Source: Bryobacterales bacterium | GTDB lineage: Bacteria > Acidobacteriota > Terriglobia > Bryobacterales > Bryobacteraceae | Reading direction: 5' to 3' | Length of the DNA stretch: 13,679 nucleotides | NCBI GenBank assembly: GCA_003139735.1 | Contig: PLGA01000150.1 | Span: 3,590-17,268, forward strand | In this document: positions 5,827 through 13,678 of the stretch, piece by piece | Layout of the letters: every line of letters starts with the position of its first letter | How positions within the stretch are numbered: the stretch's first letter is position 1 | Position numbers and translations under genes: made by a program | The notes under the pieces: generated by a model | Seen by the model: only the letters and a program-made list of their open reading frames with translations | Databases searched by the model: none | Told to the model about the DNA's origin: nothing

Positions 5827-8016
5827 TCAAGGCCAGTTCATCACCAGGTTATACGCGTTGACCGATCCGATCCCGCTCGGGAAATCCCAACCCACGTTAG
5901 TGCTATAGGCGGGCTGGTCGGCCGCGTTGGACGTGGAAAGAACTCCGTAAGTGCCCCCGGACACGTAACAATTGTCCAGGGTTCCCGACCGGTTGGCCTT
6001 GCAAACGGCGTCGTTATCGCCCTGCGTGATGTCGTAAAAGATGCACGCATTGGCGGTCTTGTTCACCGTGTTCGAGTTACAAACGGCGTTTCCCGACAGC
6101 CCGTACTCGGCATTGGCCAGCGAGTAATACTCCGTGTTCGGGTTCCCCCACCGGCTGCCCGTCTTTTGATTGACCAGCGCCTGAATTCCCGCCATGATGG
6201 GAGACGATACCGACGTGCCCCCAAAGCCGGCCCACGTGCTCGGCGCCCCCGTGCATACGGAGCCACCGCCGACGTTACTGTCGGGGTTGGACCAGCACGT
6301 TACGTAGTACGAGTCCCAGAAACCGTTCGATGCAAACAGCGAAACATCGGGAATGTCCCGGACGCCGTCGCTGGGATTGCCAAAAATGCCGCTCTGAAAC
6401 GCTGGCTTCGCGTAGCCCGCGCAGGTCCCGCTCACTTTGCCGTTTGACGAGGGCGTACCGGTGGCGCACCCGCTAGGGCCGCCGCTGCCGCCAACCGCGT
6501 TCAGCAGGAAGTTGAGCGAGCCCGAAGGGCTGGTTACTGCGGCATTGTTGCAGAGCTCAAGGGGAGTGAATCCCGCCCCTCCCAAGTAGGTCGCAACCAA
6601 CCCTCCGGCGCATGAGTTGTTCCATGGCACCTCCTGAATGTACGACAGCGCCGAACTATAAGTAGGGCTGTTGGTCGCACTCCAATAGCTGCCCGCGGAA
6701 ACGCCATCCGCCGTGTAGCCGAAATCCAGCCCCCCCACCGATACGTTATATGGCGTGGAAGTGAAGCCGCTGATGCTGATGCCGTGCGTCGACGGGCTCC
6801 CGCCATCCGCACTCGCGGCGTCTTGGTCGCCCGACGATACGAAGATCGAGACCCCTTCGGCCACCGCCTGCTGGTATGCCGTGTTGTAGGCCGCATTAGC
6901 CGCCGCTCCATTGGAAGCCTCGGCCTCGCCGTAGCTGATGCTGACCACCGAAGGCAGACTCCCCACGGGCCCATTGAGCACGTTCTCCAGCGCGATCAAG
7001 CCTCCAAAGGTTGTGGTCGTATCCGTGCATGCCGCCAGCACAATGGCGGCATTCGGCGCCGCCGCCGTCGCCCACTCCACGTCGATCGCCGCCTCGCCGT
7101 CGTCGCCGTAGCCGGGATCCGCGGAGTTTCCCTGGAACCCGGGGTTCGTGCAAGTCACGGCGCCCGCCGGACTCACTTGCGTTAGAGTTCCGTATGGGTA
7201 CGGCCGCGTTAGGCCAAAAATCTTCCGGAAAACGGTCCAGTCGCCCGTCGAATAGAGATACGTATCTTCCACGACCATGATCGACTGGCCCTTGCCCGTA
7301 TAGCCGGCCGCGAACACCGGATTCAGATTGTAGATGACGCTAATGTCCCCGGGGACCAGCGCATGAGGGCCTCCGCTGATCGTATACTGCCGTCTTGGCA
7401 CCAGCAGCGGCTTGGGGTGGAAGTCGTGCAGCGAGACGATCCCCGCTACCGCCGGCTCCAGCGCGGCCGGAATCCGCGGATCGCTCATGTTCGCGAAGTG
7501 CCGCGCGCCGTTCACCTCCAGATTGTGAATCTCCGTGTGGTACGCGCTGCGCACCAGTCCGGCGGTACCGCTGAAATCGATCGTCAGTCCGGTCGGTTCG
7601 GCTCCATGAACCGTGAACCCGTGCGATTTCAGCCACGCCGTAACGGTATCGACATCCTCTTGGGCCACGCCGTAATGCTCGGCGAACTGACTAGGCGTGA
7701 GCCACTGGTGAAAGTTCCGCGATTGGCGGTCGTGCAGTTGGTCGATGTACTGCGTCAGCGCCGCCTCCCGCTCGGGAGACCGTTTCAGCTTCAGCAGCAT
7801 GTGGTTCAGTGGAAAGTCGTCCGCCACAATGCCCCGGTCGTTCAGGGCATTCGCTTCAGGCCTGGTGTTCCCCTGCAGGGTGGTCAGCCTCGTTTCATCG
7901 ATGGCTTCGCGGATGACGCTCGCCGGACGGCCTGCCGGTTGAGCGTAAGCTGCGGCCGCCCAACCGAGCAGCCCAATTGTGACAGTCAGACAACTGGATA
8001 CCCGTAGTCTCTTCAT
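5827..8016 (-). CDS. S53 family peptidase (sedolisin/kumamolisin type) with pro-domain
   Basis: A 729-residue secreted serine-carboxyl peptidase. Residues 1-25 are a signal peptide ending AAAYA-QPAG. Residues about 60-200 form the pro-kumamolisin activation domain (RQSRNFHQWLTPSQFAEHYG, 98-117), which is removed on activation at acid pH. The catalytic domain (about 225-729) shows the Glu-Asp pair in GEAAIDVEW (Glu308, Asp312), the oxyanion Asp in SSGDQDA (Asp397) and the nucleophile in GFGGTSVSSP (Ser602), all intact. The closing calcium-site region is YDITQGDNDA (661-670) and GWDFPSGIGSVNAYNLV (709-725). The ATG at 8016 is chosen over the farthest upstream start at 8178: GGGGGGGAG at 8031-8023 is spaced six, the signal peptide follows at once, and a strong promoter lies between the two sites. 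It would digest protein outside the cytoplasm, in line with an acid-soil life. Confidence 0.95.
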   Translation of the reverse strand: MKRLRVSSCLTVTIGLLGWAAAAYAQPAGRPASVIREAIDETRLTTLQGNTRPEANALNDRGIVADDFPLNHMLLKLKRSPEREAALTQYIDQLHDRQSRNFHQWLTPSQFAEHYGVAQEDVDTVTAWLKSHGFTVHGAEPTGLTIDFSGTAGLVRSAYHTEIHNLEVNGARHFANMSDPRIPAALEPAVAGIVSLHDFHPKPLLVPRRQYTISGGPHALVPGDISVIYNLNPVFAAGYTGKGQSIMVVEDTYLYSTGDWTVFRKIFGLTRPYPYGTLTQVSPAGAVTCTNPGFQGNSADPGYGDDGEAAIDVEWATAAAPNAAIVLAACTDTTTTFGGLIALENVLNGPVGSLPSVVSISYGEAEASNGAAANAAYNTAYQQAVAEGVSIFVSSGDQDAASADGGSPSTHGISISGFTSTPYNVSVGGLDFGYTADGVSAGSYWSATNSPTYSSALSYIQEVPWNNSCAGGLVATYLGGAGFTPLELCNNAAVTSPSGSLNFLLNAVGGSGGPSGCATGTPSSNGKVSGTCAGYAKPAFQSGIFGNPSDGVRDIPDVSLFASNGFWDSYYVTCWSNPDSNVGGGSVCTGAPSTWAGFGGTSVSSPIMAGIQALVNQKTGSRWGNPNTEYYSLANAEYGLSGNAVCNSNTVNKTANACIFYDITQGDNDAVCKANRSGTLDNCYVSGGTYGVLSTSNAADQPAYSTNVGWDFPSGIGSVNAYNLVMNWP

Positions 8017-8076
8017 GAAGCACTCCCCCCCGAGCGGTGGACTGGGGCCGTCTCCCCTCAGGCTCCAATCCGACTC

Positions 8077-8105
8077 AATGTAGCCTCTTAATGCAGGCTT
8101 GTCAA
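8077..8105 (-). promoter_or_regulatory. Sigma-70-type promoter of the S53 peptidase gene
   Basis: On the minus strand a perfect TTGACA (8105-8100) is followed after exactly 17 bases by TACATT (8082-8077; four of six matches to TATAAT, including the key first TA and last T). Transcription would begin near 8070, giving a leader of about 54 bases before the S53 ATG at 8016, with the ribosome site in place. The next gene upstream (GH2) ends at 8238. Confidence 0.7.
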
Positions 8106-8163
8106 TGCGATTTGGTACTGGACGCCCGCTTCCGTCAAGGCAGGACATGGCCGACGGGCTGGA

Positions 8164-8183
8164 AATGTGTGGGATCACACATT
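8164..8183. promoter_or_regulatory. AT-rich perfect inverted repeat, possible operator or stem-loop
   Basis: AATGTGTG (8164-8171) and its exact complement CACACATT (8176-8183) are separated by GGAT. The core reads TGTGT-N6-ACACA, one base per half-site away from the CRP-type TGTGA-N6-TCACA. Its centre is about 103 bases upstream of the predicted S53 transcription start. It also lies about 55 bases after the GH2 stop and could act as an RNA stem-loop there, but no U-tract follows on the minus strand. Function unproven. Confidence 0.45.
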
Positions 8184-8237
8184 ACCCAATCGTATTATAT
8201 TGTGATACGCGAATTAGTCAGGCCAAACCGCCGCCGC

Positions 8238-10304
8238 TTAGTTCCCCTTGGCCGCGGCGGGTTTGTAAGTCCAGTTGCACGCATCCCGTGCGATCTTGCC
8301 GTCCAGACTTCCTTCGGCCTCAACCAGATTGGCGCCATCGCTCAGCGTCACGTTGTCGCGCACATAGACGCGGTCGGCTTTCTTTGTAAGTTCGCCCAGG
8401 CTCTTCCCGTTGATTTTCAGCGTAATCTTCTCGCAATTCGAATAAACCTTGATGGCGGTGGCGGGTGAAGTCCGCTGGTCGTCGCGCCGGCTGGTGATAT
8501 AGACCATCGCTTCGGGGTTCCAGTTGGCTTTGTAGTAATAGAAGGCGTCCTTCTTGACGCTGCGGTCGCGCGTGACCAAGCCCTTGTCGTTGATGCCATC
8601 CGTGTCGCCTTCGTGCCGGCCGGCGCTGCCGAAATCGAACATCACCCACAGGAAGGAACCCCACATGTAAGGCCGGGCCTCAACGATGGGCAGTTGGGTC
8701 TCATGTTGGATGTCCTGCCACTCCTCCGGGTGGAACCTGCCGTTGGGGTTGGGCGGCTGGGTCATGCCCTGCTGGTGCTGCTTGACGCTGGCGCCGGCGC
8801 CGTACTCGCTGAGAGACGCGCCCTTGGAGCCGTATTTCTGATTGTACTTGTCGAGATCCGCGCCAAGGTCCTCCGGCTTCCCGCCGTACCAGCCATCGTA
8901 AATGTTCAGCGAAATCAGGTCGAGCACATTGATCGCGTTGGGCAGGTTCGCCATGGTATCGCCGCTGGCCGCGCCGGTCGTCGGACGCGAGGGGTCTTCC
9001 TCGTGAGCCAGATCCACCAGTTCCTTGACCATTTCGGCGGGGTGTTCCGTCCGCGAGCCGATCTCGTTGTACATGCTCCACATGAAGATGGACGGGTGGT
9101 TGAAATTCTGCCGGATCATCTCCACCAGTTGCTGGCGCACGTTCTGGCGAAACTCGTCGGTGTAGTGAACGTTGTTGACCAGCGCCAGCTCCGACCACGC
9201 AATCACCCCGTAGCGGTCGCATAGCGTGAGGAAGTGCGGGCTGTGCTGGTAATGCACCAGGCGGACCGCGTTGGCCCCCATCTCGCGCATCGTGGCCATG
9301 TCCGCGTCCTCATCCTTTTCCGAGACGGCCCAACCGTTCGGGCCCTCCTGATGCAGGCAGACGCCTTGAAGCCGGATCGGCTGGCCGTTGAGGATGCCGC
9401 CGCGTTGCGGATCCACGTGGAAATCGCGCACGCCCAGCGGCTGCTCCACCGTGTCCATGCGCTTGCCCTTCTCGATCAAATCGACTCGAGCCGTGTACAC
9501 ATACGGGTCTTTTGCCCCATTCCAGAGACGCGGATGCCGTATGCCGATGCTCTCCTTCAGCACCTGCGTGCCGAGGGAACTCACCGCGCCGCTCGCCCGT
9601 TGGACGTTGATCGTCTTGTTCCGCTCGTCGAGCACCGTGACCTGCGCAATGTAGAAGCGCGTGGTGTTGCTGGAGTTCGTAACCTTGGTGGTGACCTCCA
9701 CTTCGGCGCTGTCGAGGCTCGCCGAGACCTGCCTCAGGTACACGCCCGGGCCGGCGTAGTCGAGCGGCGTGATGGCCAGCGATCCCGTCAAAATCAGCGT
9801 GACCGGCCGGTAAAGACCGCCGTAGATGGTGAAATCCCCGCCCAGCGGCGAAATCGTTCCCCGCCGGTTGTCCACGCGCACCGCCAGCGCGTTCTGGGCG
9901 TCGAAATGCAAATAGCGCGTGATCTCGAAACAGAAGGCCGCGAAACCGCCCTCGTGCGACCCCAGTTTGTTCCCGTTCAGGTACACGTCGGCGGCCAGGC
10001 TGGCCGCGCCGAAACGGAGGAACACGCGCCGCCCTCTCCACTCGTTGGGTGAAGGGAACTCTTTGCGATACCATCCCGGCCCCTGGTACATCTTGTCGCC
10101 GGGCAGCGCGTCCTCCGCGTTCCAGGTGTGTGGCAGAGTCACCGCCTGCCAGCTCCCGTCGGCGAACTGCTCGGCTGAGGCGCCTTCCACGTCGCCACGA
10201 TAGAACTTCCAATCCGAATTGAACGCGATTTCCGCCCGGGGAGCCTGGGCGAAGCAGCACCCGCCCAGCAGGGCGAGCGCCGCGGAGTAACGAAGGATTC
10301 TCAT
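8238..10304 (-). CDS. Secreted glycoside hydrolase family 2 enzyme (beta-galactosidase-like)
   Basis: A 688-residue GH2 protein. Residues 1-21 are a signal peptide (cut near AQA-PRA; LLGGCC might instead be a weak lipobox). The sugar-binding jelly-roll follows (about 27-175: NSDWKFYRGD, LPHTWNAED, GPGWYRKEF, DVYLNGNKLGSHEGGF). Next come an Ig-like domain (about 180-290) and the TIM barrel (about 293-590). The acid/base is Glu414 in MWSMYNEIG, and the nucleophile is most likely Glu500 in LSEYGAG. The C-terminal part (about 590-688; YYYKANWNPEAMVYI, KVYSNCEKITLKINGKSLGE) matches the small beta domain (DUF4982-like) found after many GH2 barrels. It releases a non-reducing beta-linked sugar from a glycan; galactose is the default guess, but glucuronide or mannoside activity cannot be excluded. 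The ATG at 10304 has GAGGA eleven bases upstream, a rather long spacing. Confidence 0.92.
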   Translation of the reverse strand: MRILRYSAALALLGGCCFAQAPRAEIAFNSDWKFYRGDVEGASAEQFADGSWQAVTLPHTWNAEDALPGDKMYQGPGWYRKEFPSPNEWRGRRVFLRFGAASLAADVYLNGNKLGSHEGGFAAFCFEITRYLHFDAQNALAVRVDNRRGTISPLGGDFTIYGGLYRPVTLILTGSLAITPLDYAGPGVYLRQVSASLDSAEVEVTTKVTNSSNTTRFYIAQVTVLDERNKTINVQRASGAVSSLGTQVLKESIGIRHPRLWNGAKDPYVYTARVDLIEKGKRMDTVEQPLGVRDFHVDPQRGGILNGQPIRLQGVCLHQEGPNGWAVSEKDEDADMATMREMGANAVRLVHYQHSPHFLTLCDRYGVIAWSELALVNNVHYTDEFRQNVRQQLVEMIRQNFNHPSIFMWSMYNEIGSRTEHPAEMVKELVDLAHEEDPSRPTTGAASGDTMANLPNAINVLDLISLNIYDGWYGGKPEDLGADLDKYNQKYGSKGASLSEYGAGASVKQHQQGMTQPPNPNGRFHPEEWQDIQHETQLPIVEARPYMWGSFLWVMFDFGSAGRHEGDTDGINDKGLVTRDRSVKKDAFYYYKANWNPEAMVYITSRRDDQRTSPATAIKVYSNCEKITLKINGKSLGELTKKADRVYVRDNVTLSDGANLVEAEGSLDGKIARDACNWTYKPAAAKGN

Positions 10305-10445
10305 GATGCAGGATGTCCTCTATCGACTTTACTGCGAATCGCACAACAAAAGAGTGAGGGCAAGGCGAGGCAGGTGGGGCAGGCGCTTTCGCCTGCCATT
10401 GGCCTTCTTGCATCGTGGACGTGTTTCTGAGAATCTCAAATCACA
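10305..10445. promoter_or_regulatory. Divergent intergenic region between GH2 and PQQ dehydrogenase genes
   Basis: These 141 bases separate two genes that face away from each other and must hold both start signals. I see no convincing -35/-10 pair on either strand. Present are the palindromic repeat at 10378-10397 and two small odd palindromes, TGCGAATCGCA (10333-10343) and TGAGAATCTCA (10428-10438). The latter lies just before the PQQ gene ATG. Confidence 0.4.
10378..10397. repeat. REP-like palindrome, copy 1 (upstream of the PQQ gene)
   Basis: GGCAGGCG (10378-10385) and its complement CGCCTGCC (10390-10397) enclose CTTT. The stem is preceded by GCAAGGCGAGGCAGGTGG. The same arrangement (GCAAG, then AGGTGG, then GCAGGCG stem) recurs at 12558-12578, so the two are copies of one short dispersed element. 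Confidence 0.7.
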
Positions 10446-12536
10446 ATGAGAGTTCTGGGTTACCTGTCCCTGGCTGCGGCCCTGGCCGCCTCCATCGCAT
10501 TGCCGCAAACCGCCACCAACCCGGAAGGCCGGGAATGGCCCGCCTATGGCGGCAACCCCGAGGACACGCGCTACTCGCCCCTCAAACAAATCAATCGCTC
10601 CAATGTCTCCAAGCTCCAGGTTGCCTGGACCTACGATTGTTCCGATGGCCGCGGCGGCCTCGAAACCAACCCCCTCGTCGTCGATGGCCTGGTCTACGGC
10701 AACACGCCCGGCGGCAAACTCGTCGCGCTCGACGGCGCCACCGGCCGCCTCGTCTGGTCCTGGGATTCCAAATCCGCCGGCCAGCGTACCCGTGGCTTCA
10801 CCTACTGGGCCGATGGCGCGGACCGGCGCCTCTTCGCCGGCTTCGGCCGCTACGTCTACGCATTCGACCCCAAGACCGGCCAGTTGATCTCCGACTTCGG
10901 CGCCGGCGGCCGCATCGACCTTCACCAGGACCTCGACCGCCTCCCGGAGCAGCAATCCGACACCCTCACCACTCCGGGCGTCATTTATCGCGATCTGTTA
11001 ATACTCGGAGGCCGCGAAGCCGAGAGCCTCCCCGCTTCCTACGGCGACATACGGGCCTACGACGTGCGCACCGGCAAGCTCCGCTGGACCTTCCACACCA
11101 TTCCGCGTCCCGGCGAATTCGGTTACGAAACCTGGCCCAAGGACGCCTGGACCTACACCGGCGCCGCCAACAATTGGGCCGGCATGGCCGTCGACCGCAA
11201 GCGCGGCATCGTCTACGTGCCGACTGGTTCCGCCGCGTCCGATTTCTACGGCGCCAACCGCGTCGGTGACGATCTGTTCGCGAATTGTCTCCTCGCCCTC
11301 GACGCCGCCACCGGCAAGCGCATCTGGCATTTCCAAGGCGTCAAGCACGACATCTGGGACCGCGACTTTCCATCGCCGCCCACCCTGGTCACCGTCAAGC
11401 GCGATGGCAGACTGGTCGATGCCGTGGCGCAGACCACCAAGCAAGGGTACGTATACCTGTTCGACCGCGCCAACGGCACGCCCCTGTTCCCCATCGAGTA
11501 TCGTAAGTACCCGCCCAGCACGGTCGAGGGCGAACTGGCCGCGGAAACTCAGCCCCTCCCCACCAAGCCGGCCCCCTACGCACGCCAATTGCTGACCGAA
11601 GACTTGCTGACCAACCGCACTCCCGAGGCTCACCAGTGGGCCCTCGAACAGTTCCGCGCGTTTCGCAGCGAAGGTCAGTTCGTGCCGCTCGGCGTCGGAA
11701 AGGAAACCGTGATTTTCCCCGGCTTCGATGGCGGCGCCGAGTGGGGCGGCTCGGCCTACGACCCGTCGAGCAACCTGTTGTTCGTGAATGCCAACGATCT
11801 GGCTTGGACCTCCAGCCTTGCGCCGGCCCCGCCGCCCGCGAACGGCCGCGACCTCTACACCGCCCAGTGCGCCGTCTGCCACGGCGGGGATATGTTGGGC
11901 GGCGGCGGCCAGGCGCCCAGCCTCGCGGGCATCGCCGGCCGGAGCACGGCCGACCAGATTTCCGCAACCGTGCAAAAAGGCGGCGGCCGCATGCCCGGAT
12001 TCCCCAACCTGCGCGGTCCCGCCTTGCGCGCCGTGGTGCAGTACGTCATGACCGGCGCCAGCACCGGCACGCTGGCAGCCGCCGCGCCCTCGCCTTTCGA
12101 CATGCCGTACCGCTTCACGGGCTACAAGCGCTTCCTCGACTCTGACGGATATCCGGCCACCGCCCCGCCCTGGGGAACGCTCAACGCAATCAACCTCAAC
12201 ACCGGCGAGTATGCCTGGAAAATTCCGCTCGGCGAGTACCCCGAGCTGGTCGCGAAAGGCATGAAGAACACCGGCAGCGAAAACTACGGCGGCCCCATCG
12301 TCACCGCCGGCGGACTGGTCTTCATCGCCGCCACCAACTTCGACCGCAAATTTCGCGCGTTCGACAAGGACACCGGCAAGCTGCTCTGGGAAACGGTCAT
12401 GCCCTCCGCCGGCAATGACACGCCCGCAACCTACGAAATCGCCGGCCGCCAGTACATCGTCATCCCCGCCGCCGGCGGCAAAGCCCCCGCCGGTGGAACC
12501 GCCGCCGTTTACGTAGCCTACGCGCTGCCGAAGTAG
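10446..12536 (+). CDS. PQQ-dependent dehydrogenase with internal cytochrome c domain
   Basis: A 696-residue periplasmic quinoprotein, the only plus-strand gene. After a short signal segment (MRVLGYLSLAAALAASIALP) comes an eight-blade-type PQQ propeller with the entry motif WPAYGGNPEDTRYSPLKQIN (31-50) and repeated tryptophan-docking ends such as LDGATGRLVWSW, YDVRTGKLRWTF and LDAATGKRIWHF. The motif HDIWDRDFPSPP (301-312) is typical of the PQQ glucose/alcohol dehydrogenase group. Between blades, about 462-540, sits a cytochrome c module with haem attachment CAVCH (475-479) and likely axial ligand Met516 in GRMPGFP. The propeller then resumes (PPWGTLNAINLNTGEYAWKI, 574-593). It would oxidise a sugar or alcohol and pass electrons through its own haem; the substrate is not readable. 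The ATG at 10446 lacks a good Shine-Dalgarno. No PQQ synthesis gene is nearby. Confidence 0.93.
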   Translation: MRVLGYLSLAAALAASIALPQTATNPEGREWPAYGGNPEDTRYSPLKQINRSNVSKLQVAWTYDCSDGRGGLETNPLVVDGLVYGNTPGGKLVALDGATGRLVWSWDSKSAGQRTRGFTYWADGADRRLFAGFGRYVYAFDPKTGQLISDFGAGGRIDLHQDLDRLPEQQSDTLTTPGVIYRDLLILGGREAESLPASYGDIRAYDVRTGKLRWTFHTIPRPGEFGYETWPKDAWTYTGAANNWAGMAVDRKRGIVYVPTGSAASDFYGANRVGDDLFANCLLALDAATGKRIWHFQGVKHDIWDRDFPSPPTLVTVKRDGRLVDAVAQTTKQGYVYLFDRANGTPLFPIEYRKYPPSTVEGELAAETQPLPTKPAPYARQLLTEDLLTNRTPEAHQWALEQFRAFRSEGQFVPLGVGKETVIFPGFDGGAEWGGSAYDPSSNLLFVNANDLAWTSSLAPAPPPANGRDLYTAQCAVCHGGDMLGGGGQAPSLAGIAGRSTADQISATVQKGGGRMPGFPNLRGPALRAVVQYVMTGASTGTLAAAAPSPFDMPYRFTGYKRFLDSDGYPATAPPWGTLNAINLNTGEYAWKIPLGEYPELVAKGMKNTGSENYGGPIVTAGGLVFIAATNFDRKFRAFDKDTGKLLWETVMPSAGNDTPATYEIAGRQYIVIPAAGGKAPAGGTAAVYVAYALPK

Positions 12537-12557
12537 CGGCAAGAAGGTAAATAGGTG

Positions 12558-12578
12558 GCGCAGGCGATTCGCCTGCGC
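12558..12578. repeat. REP-like palindrome, copy 2 (between convergent genes)
   Basis: Ten-base arms GCGCAGGCGA (12558-12567) and its complement (12569-12578) meet around one T. It starts 21 bases after the PQQ gene stop and ends 20 bases before the stop of the convergent ADOP gene. A strong stem at this place could end or protect both messages. There is no T-run on either side, so it is not a standard intrinsic terminator. It is related to the element at 10378-10397. Confidence 0.7.
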
Positions 12579-12598
12579 GGTTCCTCGCAGCCCGACTG

Positions 12599-13678
12599 TC
12601 ACTCGCTCCGCAGCGTCTCCACCGGGTCGATTCGCGTAGCCCGCAGCGCCGGAATATAGCACGCCGCCAACGCCACTGCCAGCAGCAGCCCCGCCACGGA
12701 CAGATAAATGACCGGGTCGCCCGGCGAAACCCGGTAAAGCTGGCTCGAAAGCGTCCGCGTAAGCACCCAGGCCGCCGGCAGCCCCACCGCCAGCGCCGCG
12801 CCCGCCAGCCCCGCCCCTTCCCGCATCACCATCCCCAGAATCCTCTCCCGGCCCGCGCCCAGCGCGATGCGCACTCCGATCTCCCGCGAACGCGCCACCA
12901 CGGCATAAGAAAACACGCCGTAGATCCCCACCGCGGCGATCGTCAGCGAGAGCGCGGCCATCAAACCGAGCAGCACCGCCGCCAGGCGCGCTCGCCACGT
13001 CGCCAGCCCGATAAGCTGGTCCATGGTTCTCACGTCGTACACCCGCACCTCCGGGTCGAGCGTGTGCGCAATTCCTCGCAGCGCCGGAACCAACGCCCTC
13101 GGATCGCGCGCCGCACGCACCTCCAGGAAGTTGCCAGCCTGGTTTTGCAGCGTCGAGGAATAGACCACAGGCTTCGCCTTGGCTTCCGGCGCTCCGTACT
13201 TCACATCGCCGACCACCCCAATGACTTCCGCCAGAGTGTCATTCATGTGCGGCGTATCGATGCGCCGCCCCAACGGATTCGCGTCGCCGAAGAACCGCCG
13301 CGCCGCCGATTCGCTGAGCACCACCACGCTCGGGCTGTTCTCGCCGTCGCGCTCGTCGTAAACCCGGCCGGCAAGCGTTGGCACCCGAAACAGTTTGAAG
13401 TAGGCCGGGGAAGTTTCCAGCACACCCGCCTGGATGGCTGGTCCCCGCCCGTCCACGCGCAGTTCCGTTCCCCAATCCGGGCCGTAAGACGGGAGCATGT
13501 CGCTCATCGCGGCCGCTTCCACGCCCGGCAGCGCGTCGGCGCGGCGCTCGAGCTCGCTATAGAAAGCGCGGCGGCCGGCTTCGTCGCGCGACCCGCGCAG
13601 TTGCACGTTCAAGGTGAGGACGTTGCGCGTCACCACGCCGAAATTCGTAGCCAGCAGCGTCGCGAAACTGCGGATCGT
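12599..13678 (-). CDS. ADOP-type FtsX/MacB-like orphan permease, C-terminal part (runs off right edge)
   Basis: The last 359 residues of a membrane protein whose start lies beyond the window; the frame is open to the edge, and the GTG at 13636 is not a real start. The visible part opens with the end of a membrane-adjacent segment (TIRSFATLLATNFG). It continues with a MacB-type periplasmic domain (NVLTLNVQLRGSRDEAGRR to about the VYDVRTMDQLI motif). It ends with the FtsX core: three membrane segments (LAAVLLGLMAALSLTIAAVGIYGVFSYAVV; AGLAGAALAVGLPAAWVL; YLSVAGLLLAVALAACYIPAL) and the tail RATRIDPVETLRSE. That tail and the domain order fit the ADOP family, duplicated permeases of roughly 800 residues that expand strongly in Acidobacteria and usually lack an adjacent ATPase. 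Its role is likely export of, or resistance to, small molecules or membrane-stress handling; the substrate is unknown. It converges with the PQQ gene. Confidence 0.88.
   Translation of the reverse strand, partial: TIRSFATLLATNFGVVTRNVLTLNVQLRGSRDEAGRRAFYSELERRADALPGVEAAAMSDMLPSYGPDWGTELRVDGRGPAIQAGVLETSPAYFKLFRVPTLAGRVYDERDGENSPSVVVLSESAARRFFGDANPLGRRIDTPHMNDTLAEVIGVVGDVKYGAPEAKAKPVVYSSTLQNQAGNFLEVRAARDPRALVPALRGIAHTLDPEVRVYDVRTMDQLIGLATWRARLAAVLLGLMAALSLTIAAVGIYGVFSYAVVARSREIGVRIALGAGRERILGMVMREGAGLAGAALAVGLPAAWVLTRTLSSQLYRVSPGDPVIYLSVAGLLLAVALAACYIPALRATRIDPVETLRSE

Noticed and set aside
8017..8178. 54-residue N-terminal extension of the S53 peptidase
   Set aside because: The strong promoter at 8077-8105 lies inside it, and the signal peptide and ribosome site point to 8016.
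8191..8222. A second minus-strand promoter with a perfect TATAAT-like box near 8195-8200
   Set aside because: The -10 match is good, but only a poor -35 (CTGACT at 16 bases) accompanies it, and the much better promoter at 8077-8105 already explains the gene.
10998..12998. A 666-codon open frame on the minus strand opposite the PQQ gene
   Set aside because: It is a GC-rich shadow of the PQQ gene and the ADOP gene: composition is Gly/Ala/Arg-heavy, no family motif is visible, and the opposite strand carries intact PQQ and cytochrome c motifs.
13634..13636. GTG as start of the ADOP-like gene
   Set aside because: The frame continues to the window edge with family-like sequence (IRSFATLLATNFG), so this is an internal codon.
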